From the NCBI GenBank assembly GCA_028292245.1, contig JAQGMS010000280.1, positions 52,957 through 116,956 of the forward strand: a stretch of 64,000 bases of DNA, given 5' to 3'. The stretch comes from Ramlibacter sp. GTDB lineage: Bacteria > Pseudomonadota > Gammaproteobacteria > Burkholderiales > Burkholderiaceae_C. The notes beneath the pieces were generated by a model. That model made no database searches. It saw nothing but the letters and a program-made list of their open reading frames with translations, and was not told the origin of the DNA. A program made the translations under genes and the position numbers. Of this stretch, positions 1 to 9,800 are shown piece after piece. Position 1 is the stretch's first letter. The number at the start of each line of letters is the position of its first letter.

Positions 1-236
1 CGGGTCGTGAACTGCGACAGGGTGCGCAACATCCACGGACCGAACACGACGAGCGCCACGGCTGCCGTTATCAGCTTGGGAACAAAGGTCAGGGACATCT
101 CCTGCACCTGCGTGACCACCTGCAGCAAGCTGATGGCCAAGCCAACCAACATGACCAAGCCCAACACTGGCAGACATACCAGCAGCCCGGTCCAAAACAG
201 ATCCGCCATCATCGCGATGGCCAAGTCGGAATGCAT
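1..236 (-). CDS. FliQ/SctS-family export apparatus protein (flagellar or type III secretion), truncated by window edge
   Basis: Hand translation of the minus strand from ATG at 236: MHSDLAIAMMADLFWTGLLVCLPVLGLVMLVGLAISLLQVVTQVQEMSLTFVPKLITAAVALVVFGPWMLRTLSQF; typical two-TM FliQ/YscS pattern with VTQxQEMSLTFVPKL. Confidence 0.8.
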   Translation of the reverse strand, partial: MHSDLAIAMMADLFWTGLLVCLPVLGLVMLVGLAISLLQVVTQVQEMSLTFVPKLITAAVALVVFGPWMLRTLSQFTT

Positions 237-506
237 TTTTCTTTCCCTGAAACTCGAGCGTGACAACTCGTGCGTGCAGTTGTATAGGCAACTGCGGTTG
301 CGAAGCGCGCGATTCTAGGGATGGGAGTAATGCAAGCGTTATAAAACGGCCGAGCTTGTGCAGGTAGTTTGGACTTCTGTGAATATTTCCAGGAATTCCG
401 CGCGGACGTGACTGCGCCGCGACGCACGCATGCGTCGCGAAAGTCTTCGCCACTCACAAAGCGGCGCAGTGCCGCTACTGGAAAGCGAATGGCGGATTGC
501 CGAGCG

Positions 507-1640
507 TCAGTCTCGGCTCAGAATATCCGCAACAGGGACGCCGAAAGGCCCGGCCTGCTTGGCAAGTATTCGCATTGCCAGCTGCTTGAATCGCACGGGG
601 TCCGCTGTGTCGCCCGCCAGCACCATCTGGGCAAAGCGCGCCGAAAGGCACTGGGCGTCAAGGCGCAACGCAAGGCTGATCGCGTCCTGCGCTGCCTGTT
701 GGTTTCCCTGCAGGGCCGCCACAGCAGCGAGCCCGCCATGTGTATCAGCGAAGTTACGGTCCAATGCCAATGCTCTTTGAAATGTCGCGCCCGCGTCCTC
801 GAGTTCCCGCCGCATCAGCTGGCACCACCCGAGCGCATGCAATGTGCCGATGTGCTTGGGCATGCTTGCCTCGGCGAACCGCAATTGTTCCCTTGCGTTG
901 CTCAAATCATTCTTGAGCAGGCTGGCCATCCCCAATCCGGCCCAGCTGCGGCCGTCTTGGGGGCTGCGGGATACCGCCTCCTCAAACAACGCCGTCGCGG
1001 CGGCGGCATCGTTGTGACCAAGCGCCACCGTGCCTGCGGCCGCAAGCGCCGCCAACGGCCGCTTCTCTCCTGACAACGCCGCAAGGCTCAGGCGCTGAGC
1101 CTCCTGAAGCTCACCGTTGTCGAGGTGCAGCAAGCTGAGGGCGGCCAAAAAATCCGCATCACTGCTGCACCGGCCGGCGTGAAGCATTGCCAGCGCGATA
1201 GCAGGAACAATTTCACGAAGGTGGTGCAGCATCCGCAAATACAGGGTGAGCACGTGCGGCGGCGGGTCGCCAGCCTCCACGTAGGGTTGCAGCACCGCGC
1301 GCGCATTCTGGTGCTGCCCCTGGCCGGACAGCGCGTAAGCCAGGCCATAGGCGACATTGACATCGGGGGAGCTGGCCAGTAGCGCCTCGAACGCAGCCTG
1401 CGCTTGAGCGAGCTGGCCCTGTGCCAGCAGCACGTTGCCTTGCCGATGTTGCACTTGTGGATCTTCAGGAAACAGCTCCAACGCGGTGTCGCAGTGCGCC
1501 CGCGCCGACGGGATGTCACCGGCTTCCAATGCCACATCGATCGCATCGATCAGCAGAAGGGGATTGCTGGGATCCTCTCGCAAGTGGCGCTCGAGGCGCG
1601 ACAGGCGAGCTGCGGGGGATTCAGGACTTGGTTGATTCAT
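507..1640 (-). CDS. TPR-repeat protein
   Basis: 377 aa ORF with recurrent TPR-like helices (ALELFPEDPQVQHRQGNVLLAQGQLAQAQAAFEALL...). Confidence 0.8.
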   Translation of the reverse strand: MNQPSPESPAARLSRLERHLREDPSNPLLLIDAIDVALEAGDIPSARAHCDTALELFPEDPQVQHRQGNVLLAQGQLAQAQAAFEALLASSPDVNVAYGLAYALSGQGQHQNARAVLQPYVEAGDPPPHVLTLYLRMLHHLREIVPAIALAMLHAGRCSSDADFLAALSLLHLDNGELQEAQRLSLAALSGEKRPLAALAAAGTVALGHNDAAAATALFEEAVSRSPQDGRSWAGLGMASLLKNDLSNAREQLRFAEASMPKHIGTLHALGWCQLMRRELEDAGATFQRALALDRNFADTHGGLAAVAALQGNQQAAQDAISLALRLDAQCLSARFAQMVLAGDTADPVRFKQLAMRILAKQAGPFGVPVADILSRD

Positions 1641-1643
1641 AGG

Positions 1644-2264
1644 TCAATGCAAGCCGCCAAACTTGCCATAGTTCGAGACGAGGACGTGAATAGACGCAGC
1701 AGCGTTGGCCATCCCCGAACCACTCGCCGCTGGGGCGTTGTTCGACTCCTGAACGGCTCGCTGGTCCAGCGTCGCCATCACTCGGCGGACATCTTCACAT
1801 AGTGCAGGATTGTCCTGGCCGCGTGGCAATCCGGATTCGAAATGACGTCGAGCAGAATGAATATCGTCCGCCACCACGGCAGCGAAGCCACGCACGAAAT
1901 GCACCAAGGCGTCCGCCTCCTCCAGCTGAAACAGCGGCTCCCACGTGACGAGGCCAACGGAAGCACGGCCGCCGCTGAGCTGTAGCAGCCCCAGCTGATA
2001 TCGCGCGACGTGAAAGCGCGGAGCCAACACAACCGCACTTGCCAGTGCGGCCTCGGCCTTATCGGAGAGACCTAGCGATGCGTATTCGGAACCGATCAGA
2101 AAATGCGGGACCGGATTGGCCGGGCTGACCATGCTGGCCTCATGAAACATGTGCAGCGCTTGCTCACTGTTGTTTGCGTGGCTGGCAGCGAGCCCGGCAC
2201 TGAGCAGGGCACTTTCAGGAGCGTCGGTCCCGCCGGACGGGAGAGTTTTGGGCGGAGATGTCAT
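1644..2264 (-). CDS. TPR-repeat protein, possibly secretion-associated
   Basis: 206 aa; TPR-like pattern (NPVPHFLIGSEYASLGLSDKAEAALASAVVLAPRFHVARYQLGLLQL); tandem with previous gene and near the FliQ/SctS gene. Confidence 0.7.
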   Translation of the reverse strand: MTSPPKTLPSGGTDAPESALLSAGLAASHANNSEQALHMFHEASMVSPANPVPHFLIGSEYASLGLSDKAEAALASAVVLAPRFHVARYQLGLLQLSGGRASVGLVTWEPLFQLEEADALVHFVRGFAAVVADDIHSARRHFESGLPRGQDNPALCEDVRRVMATLDQRAVQESNNAPAASGSGMANAAASIHVLVSNYGKFGGLH

Positions 2265-2319
2265 CGGGGAGTGTCCTTTGGCTTCCCACTATATCGACCG
2301 ATTTTGCCAATTGTTTAGC

Positions 2320-2475
2320 GCCCAGCCAGCCGCCCGTTGGCGTCGTAGCTAAAAGTCTTGATCTCCGAGCATTGCCTTGCACGGGAGCGCCTGCGTTGTT
2401 GGCGCCGGAGCGCGGCCAGCAAGCCGAGTTGCTGGCCGGCACGAGCGCCGCCTCACTAAGTGGCTGGCCGCGTCG
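2320..2475 (-). pseudogene. Decayed Rhs/YD-repeat shell fragment
   Basis: DNA closely parallels 6331-6475 inside the large rhs gene (cgcccRttggcgtcgtagctRaaRgtcttgatctccgagc...); encodes EIKTFSYDANGRLAGR then stop. Confidence 0.75.
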
Positions 2476-2707
2476 CGACTCATCCTCGCGTCCGACACCC
2501 ACGAGTTGACCATGTTCGTCCTGAGTGGGTTGTCCATTCCGACGCGAACTACAGCAATTGCGCATTCGTCCTCTAGAAGCGTTGTGCAAAACCCCACCCT
2601 GTTGGCGACTGGCCGATTGCATTGCCAAGGCGTCAGTAGTGATCTGCTTCGCACTCATCCAGTGTTGCGTCGCCGTAGTCACGCCGGTGGTCACGACGCC
2701 GTACGCC

Positions 2708-3106
2708 TTATTTTCCGGGCAAGCTAGCCACAACCTTTGCGAAATGCGACTCCAAATTGACAGCTACTGACTGCAATTGCTCAGCGCTGCTTCTTGGTGT
2801 GTTGGGCAATCGCGCCAGTAACTCTTCAATTGAAGGGCCCGCTCCTTGATGCACCAACGACATTAAGAAGAACCATCCGGGTCCTTTGTCGAAGAGGGCG
2901 AAATCCGCGCCGGGAACACCGACCTTGCAATTTACTTCGCCGTCAATAGCGGAGCGATAAATTACCAGCCTACAAACTGGCGATTCGTATAGCACAACTT
3001 CTTTCCTGGCGTGCTCCAAAGTCGGAGCTGCTACGCGTAAGAACCCATTTGACGAAAGAAAATTGCCCAGAACTCTATGTACCATTTCTGAGAAGGCTGT
3101 CTTCAT
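2708..3106 (-). CDS. Hypothetical protein, candidate orphan immunity protein
   Basis: 132 aa ORF directly downstream of a degenerate toxin-like tail and upstream of an Rhs remnant. Confidence 0.6.
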   Translation of the reverse strand: MKTAFSEMVHRVLGNFLSSNGFLRVAAPTLEHARKEVVLYESPVCRLVIYRSAIDGEVNCKVGVPGADFALFDKGPGWFFLMSLVHQGAGPSIEELLARLPNTPRSSAEQLQSVAVNLESHFAKVVASLPGK

Positions 3107-3108
3107 TT

Positions 3109-3419
3109 CTATCTCACCTTATCCCATGAATTCCCCTCTCTGACATAGCCATAACTTTCGAATTGACTTCCAGATGGAGTTCCTTAGGTGCTGTCTGCTC
3201 TGCCGGAGAGGATATCAGCAATGGTTTTGCCGCGTAGCCACATTGATCGACAGCTCGTTCAAGTTGACTCTTGAGAATTTGCTCGTTGACGCTCCATGCT
3301 TTGCAGCGTGAATTTTCCCAAACGCTGCGTCGATTCTCTGCTCATTATCTGTTCCCTCGCAAGCTTTGCCGGTATTCGGCCAAGTCTCGAGTAAGCTGCA
3401 GAGTACGAGTTGTCGGCAT
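3109..3419 (-). pseudogene. Frameshifted polymorphic-toxin C-terminal remnant
   Basis: Protein-like segments in successive frames: MPTTRTLQLTRDLAEYRQSLRGN / EGTDNEQRIDAAFGKIHAAKHGASTSKFSRVNLNELSINVATR / AAKPLLISSPAEQTAPKE / GTPSGSQFESYGYVREGNSWDKVR*, ending just before the 132 aa ORF start. Confidence 0.55.
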
Positions 3420-3564
3420 ATCAGTGCCTGCTGTCGTCATGCAGGCAGTGCCGATGACCTATAGTGACCGGGCTGCGCGCCGTGCACTCACGTTCGCCGC
3501 ATGCAGACAACAACGCTGCGAACTCGGGTGGCGCGGCCACCAATGCAGACTGGCTTTGCGGCGA

Positions 3565-3810
3565 TCAGGAGGTTGGAGTCCAGTTCGATTTGTAGGCGTC
3601 CGGGCCGAGGCGCTTCTGCAAAGCAAGCAGAACTTGATATTCGCCAACTTTTCCCGAAGCAATTTTCTGCGCATCCTCGGCAGTGATTTCGTCTTCCCGC
3701 CATATCGGTTGGTGCGAGCCCGCGTCGTAGCGAACGTAGTAATGATCTTCGCGCTTAACTACTTCGAAGTAGTCGTTCTGAAGAGTCAGGCCAAACAGTT
3801 TCTCTTCCAT
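3565..3810 (-). CDS. Putative immunity protein cognate to the Rhs C-terminal toxin
   Basis: 81 aa ORF starting 2 bp after the rhs stop codon; position typical of polymorphic toxin immunity genes. Confidence 0.7.
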   Translation of the reverse strand: MEEKLFGLTLQNDYFEVVKREDHYYVRYDAGSHQPIWREDEITAEDAQKIASGKVGEYQVLLALQKRLGPDAYKSNWTPTS

Positions 3811-3812
3811 AT

Positions 3813-6800
3813 TTACCTAACTTTGATTGGTGTGACAGTGTAGGCACCAGGAGCAATTGGCTCAATCACGGCCTCAGGTAGCCCGCCGTTCGTGTAGCCG
3901 CCGGGATTCCACAGGCGGTTCGCTCCGACCTCATTTCCTGTTGGGATTCGCAGGCCACGCGGCTGCGGGATATCGACGCGTACAGGAGCCGCACCTAGGT
4001 CGCCGGATTGCAGGCCAAGCAACTGCTCTAGCCTGCGAACATCCCCTCCAGCCTGTGCAATCGCTGCATCAGCAAATGTCTTTGGCATAACCCACGTTTC
4101 CCTGCGACCGATCGTGCCATTTGGAACCAAGCCTTGAATTCGAGTTGCACCACTTTCAAACAAAGAAGCGTGGGCATCAATCATCGACTGCGAAAGGTAG
4201 GTGTCCGGTGCAGGTCGCAGCCCTTTTGAGGTGTTGATGATCGACCAACCCTCACTGGGATCGAGATAGCTCACGCGCGGTGAAATCTTCTGCGCCCAAC
4301 CCATAACGCTTCCAAGCACTTTGCCCACAGCCAAGCCGCCTATCTCGTTGGCCGCCGCGTCGGGAAGCATTTGCGCGACTTGGAACTGCATCTGATCGCC
4401 ACGTACTGGATCCACGCCGCCCAGAGAATTCTTGAGGTATGCGAGTGCCGGTGAATCTCGACTAACACCGTTCCAAGCCGTCACGCTCGGTGCGTTGGCC
4501 TGCCTGGCTGCGTATTGCTGCTGGATCAGCGCTGCACTTGCATCGCGCATGTTCCACCCAGCGGGTAGCGACGAGCCCGACGCGATTTCTCTGGAGTCGG
4601 CATCTATCGACGACCACAAGGGGCGCACCTGAACAACGCCGTTTTCATCAACCCACGATCGGCTGGGTACCGTGCCGCCATCCTCGTCGTCATAGGAGTC
4701 GCCCGGCCCCGCGTCGGTCAGAACAGCATCCCCCAGTGCGTTGCTTGCGTAGAGCACACCCTGGGGTCGAATATTGTTCTGGGGCGCAGCACCTTCGACT
4801 AACCTTTGCCAGTTCTCCGCCGTCGGCACAAAGCCGTCGGCGTTCACCTGTGGCTTCTGCCCCGGACTACTATTCGCATCGACGAACCCATTGCCCAGTG
4901 CTTGGCCAAATGCATCGATCGCTACCTGTTGCACACTGATCCGACCGCCGCGCATCGCGGCCGTAGCCATGCCTGCGGTAAATCCGCTCAGCGCTGACCG
5001 CGCCACGAGGTCGGCGCCCGAATAGGCGTTTGTACGCATGCCGTTATTGTCTAACAATCCCAGCTCACGGTTCATCCCGGAACCCACCCCGGCCCCCACC
5101 GCAGAAGCCGCGACCGATTGCCAGGAGAAGCTGTGCTGCAGCCCTGTGGTAACGGCGATACCTTGCGTCAGCGCGTTGCCCACCGCGGCGCGGGCGATGG
5201 TGTTGCCCACGCTGTTGAGGGCGCCACCGGTGAAGTCCACCCCGGACAACCCGCCGCTGATGCCCCCGCTGACGGCGCTCAACGCCAATTGCTTCCAGCT
5301 GAAGCCTTGCTGGATGCCCAGAGCGTTGCCCACCACCTGGCCGGCGAGCGAGCCGGCAGCCCCGCCAACGGCACCTGCGATGGCCATGTCGGCGGCCGAG
5401 TAGGTGGCGGCGGTCGAGAGGGTGATCGTGCCGCCCTCGATCGTCGCGCCGGTCACCGCAATGGCTTCGGGCTGGGCGTAGCTTAGAAGCTCCCATTGCT
5501 CGGTGATGGCCGCCACCACCACGATCACCACCAGGGTGATGATCTGCCCCATGCCCCCGCAGCCGCCGTCATCGGCCTGCGGCTGGGGCAGCGGCATATA
5601 GGGAGTGGTATCGCCCACCACCCTGGACGGGTCATAGGGGCGGAAGGTGCCTGCGTTGTTGGCGCTGAGCTCCGTTCCGGGTACCTTGAGCACCTGGCCG
5701 GCTGTCAGCTGCGAGTTGCCCGTCAGGCCATTGGCGTCGGCGATGCGGTACCACAGCCGGGAGTCCCCATAGACGGCCTGGGCGATGTTTTGCAGGGTAT
5801 CTCCGGCCGTCACCAGGTGGGTGCTGTCGGCCACCTGCGGGGTGTTGCCCGCGGTGGCCGTGAAGCCAAAGCCGAACTGCGCCGTGGTCGTGAAAACCCC
5901 GGTCCCATCGGCCGCGCGGGCCTGGGTGTCGTCCACCACTTCGCCATAGCGGCCCAGCACCTCGCCGTTGACGATCAATTGGCGCTGCGCGTGGGTGCCC
6001 TGCAGGGCGAACAGCACCTTGCCAGTGGCGTCGTTCACAAAATGCCGGTCGTTGGCCGGCTGGTTGGTGTCCTGCACCCCTGTCAAAAACCCGTTACCGT
6101 CGTAGCTGGAGGTGGTGAGGTTGTCCGCGGTGCCGGCGCGCTGGGCCCGCACGGTGCCTTCCTTGTAGCTGTCGCCCAACTGGTAGTCGTAGCTGTAGCT
6201 GGTGCTGGCGTAGCTGCCGGTGAGCTCGTCCAGGGTGTAGGCGCTCAAGTTGCCCGCGCCGTCCCAGCTGGTGTAGTTCAGGTCGTACTGGGCGGTGCCC
6301 AGGCTGTCGTACACCCGCTGGTTGGCGAGCCGCCCATTGGCGTCGTAGCTGAAGGTCTTGATCTCCGAGCCGTTGCCTTGCAGGGCAGCGCCGGCGCTGT
6401 TGGTGCCGTTGAGCGCGGCCAGATAGCCCGGTTGCAGGCTACCGGCCTGCGCGCCGCTTTGCACCAGGTGGCCGGCCGCGTCGTAGAAGCGGTCGTCCAC
6501 CCGGGTGCCGTCCCGGTCGATGCTGGCGATGCGCCCCAGCGCGTCGTGGCCGTATTGCTCGGTGGTCAGGCCCAGCTGGGCCTTCCAGCTGTCGGGGGTG
6601 GTGCGGGTGACAAGAGTCGGCTCGGTGTCGCCGCTGTAGACCAGCTCGTCGTAGCTGGTGCCCGCCTGCAGGGTGACGCGGTGGCCCATCCAGGTGTCGG
6701 CGGTTTTGTGGCCCACCAGGTCGTAGCTCATGGCGTGGCCGCTGGTGCCCAGGTTGCCCTGCGCGTCCACCGCGTCGGCCAGCGTTTGCCGGTTCATCGC

Positions 6801-9800
6801 GTCGTAGCGGAAGTAGCGGTCGCTGTCCTGCGCGGTCTCGCCGGCCGGCTCTCCGTTCACCCCTTCGGTGATGACGTGGGTGGTGATGTGGCTGCGGTTG
6901 CCCACCTTGTCGTACTCGATCGTGACGTGCGCGCTGGCGTCGGCCACCCATTGCATGCGCCCAAGCGCGTCGTAGGCGATGTGGTTGTCCTGGAACACCA
7001 CGCCGTCTTGCAGGGTTCGTTCGCGGATCCGGTTGCCCGCCTGGTCGTAGCTCAGTTCGGTGACCGTGTCGGTGGACTCTTCTTGAATACGGGTGAGCTG
7101 GCCCGCGCTGTCGTATGTGTAACTCAGGTCCTGCGTTCCGCCTTGCTGGTGGGTGAGCTGCCGGGTCTTTTCGTCATAGGTATAGCTATGGTGCGTGCCG
7201 CCAAAGTCGGTGTGCCCGGCTGCAGTGAAACGGCCAAAGTAGTCATAGGCCCAGGTGGCGGTGTGAGCGTTGCCGTCCAGCTCGGCCGTCTTGCGCCCTT
7301 GCGCGTCGTAGGCCATGCGGGTGGTGATACCACCGGCGATGGTCTGGATGACGTTGCCGCGCAGGTCGTAGCTGTAGGACGTGCTAGCTCCCCCGGTATC
7401 GGTCTGGCTGGTCTTGCGCCCGGCCTCATCGTAGAAATAGCTCTCCGACAGGGATTGCAGGTGTTCGTCGATCAGGGTGTGCGATGGATCGCTGTCAATG
7501 TGGCGCACGTCCACGTCGGTGTAGGTGACCGAAGTCAGGCGCGAGAGCTTGTCGTAAGCGTAGTTGGTGGTCGGGTTGAAGTTGGCCTCGACCTTGGTGG
7601 TGGAGGCGACCTTGTCGCCGAAGGCGTCGTAACTGTTGGTGACGCCGCCGCCATCAGCGTGCGCTTCACTCACCAGGTTGCCCGCGGCATCCCAGTACTG
7701 CTCGTTGGCGTTGCCGTTGGCGTCGATAACCGCGATCTGACGGCCCATGGGGTCGTACAGCATCCGGGTAACGGCCACGCCCGAACCCGTGGTGTTGCCG
7801 TAGGCGTCGGTCTGCGTCTGGCTGGTGATCTGGTTGTTCGCGTTGTATGTGAAGCCTGTCACCCAGGCCAGGCTGCGCGCGTCGTTTTGCTTCAGCACAT
7901 TGCCCCAGCGGTCCAGTGTGCGCTGGACGATCGTCTGCCGCGGGTCGAGGACGATGGCCGGATCGGGATGTGGCGTGATGCTGGGCACGGTGCCGGAGCT
8001 GCCGGGAACAGGGACGTTCAGGCGCCCGAGCACGTGGCCAACGGTCGCGCCGTTGGCGGCAACCAGCGTGAGCTCGGCCTCATAGATTCCTGGGAGGATG
8101 GTGGGCGGCACCACGACGCTCTGGATGCCATTGGCAGTCTGTGCCGGGAGTTCCGTCCAATTGGCGGTGCCCCACACCCGGTAGCGGAAGGTGGATGTCA
8201 CGCCCGCCGCAGGGGCGTCCCACTGGAGGATGGATCCGCCGTCGTTGGTCAGCACAAAGGCCGGGTTGGAAACGCCCGAGGGGGTTGCGGTGAGGGTGAA
8301 ACTCTGCACCGAGCTGATTGCCGCCGACGGCTGCTCGTTCGCCGAGGAGGTGTAGCTGGTCGGCGTGTAGGTTCCGTTGTTGACCTGCACGTCCGGCGTG
8401 ACCGGCGTCGCCGGATGGGTGATGACCGAACCTTGGGCCTGGGCGGTGCGCTGGCCGTTCGCTTCGTAATAAATGTCCACCTCATAGGTACCCGGGGCCA
8501 GGTCCGTGGGCCGCACCCTGGAAACCTTGTAGCCGTCCGCATCGATGGTCGTCACGTATTCGGCGGTCCACCAATAGGTCGTTCCGGTCTGCCGGAAGAA
8601 CGCCTTCGCGACGCTGCCCGCCGGGGCATCCGGATAGCGCGCGCTCCACCCGCCGTCCGCGTTGGCCGTGAACAGGACCGGTATGACTGGGTAGTTGACG
8701 TCCGGGTGGTACACCGGGGGGACGTAGCCGGTCGATGTCTCACCCATCGTCGGCGGCACGGCATCTTCGTACGTGGTCAAGTTGCCGGTGGCCTGCGCCA
8801 CGCGGGCGCCGCCTTGCAAGATTGCGAGGTCCAGCTTGTACACGCCTGCGGGCCACACGTCGCCCACGTCGACGTACTGATTGGCACCCGACGTCACGAC
8901 CGATGCGCTGGTGTCGGTCCATTGGGTGGAGTTCGGCGGCTGGTAGCGGAACTGAGTGGTCGTTCCAGCGGCCGGAGTTGGCCATTGCATGCGCCAGCTA
9001 CCGTCGGAAGCGGGCAAGAACTGCACCGCGACGACGGGATAGTTCACCGCCGGCGTATAGACCGCGGCCACATAGGTCGGCGTGGTATCGGAAATCGTCG
9101 CCTTCGTCGGCGCGATGGAACTGACGGTGAGCGTGCCTTCCGACTGACCCGTGCGAGCGCCGTTCTTGAAGAAGTACAGATCCACTTCATAGTTGCCGGG
9201 CGCCAGGTCGGCTGCGACAAACGACGCCTTTTGCGTGGTCGACGTGGTGACGATGCGACTCGTGAAGCTCAGCCAGGGCGAGGTTCCGACCTTGCGGTAT
9301 TTGAACTCCGTGGTGTTGCCGGTGGAGGGCTTGTTCCATTGCAGCGACCAGCTGCCGTCGGTCGCGCTGGTGGCGAAGATCACCGAAATCGGCGGGTAGT
9401 TCACTGCCGACACATTTTGTGGCGGCGTATAGGCAGGCGTGGTGTCCTGCATGCTGTGCGTCATGCCGCTGCCGCTTACAGTCAGCAGGCCGGTCTTGAG
9501 CCCGACCACGGTTCCGCTCGAATTCACCAGAGTGAGTTCGAGGTCCCACTCATCGTCCGCCAGCTCGGAGGGCGCGATCGCGCGGCTTTGCGTGCTGCCA
9601 TTGGTCTGGAAGCCGGTGACCTGATTCCAGACCGTGCCAGCGTGCCATTTCACCCGGAGAGACGCCGTCGTGCCGGCGGGCGGGGTGGTCCACGACAGCG
9701 TGGACCCGCCGGGACCGGGGGTGGCCACCCAAGCAACGCCTGGAATGGGCGGCGTGCCCGACGCGGGAATCGTGTATCCCGCGGTGTAGGCCGGCGTGGT

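Noticed and set aside
418-439. Perfect hairpin CGCGACGCA-CGCA-TGCGTCGCG followed by AGCGGC-GCAGT-GCCGCT
   Set aside because: No T-tract or conserved context; could be a terminator or chance in GC-rich DNA.
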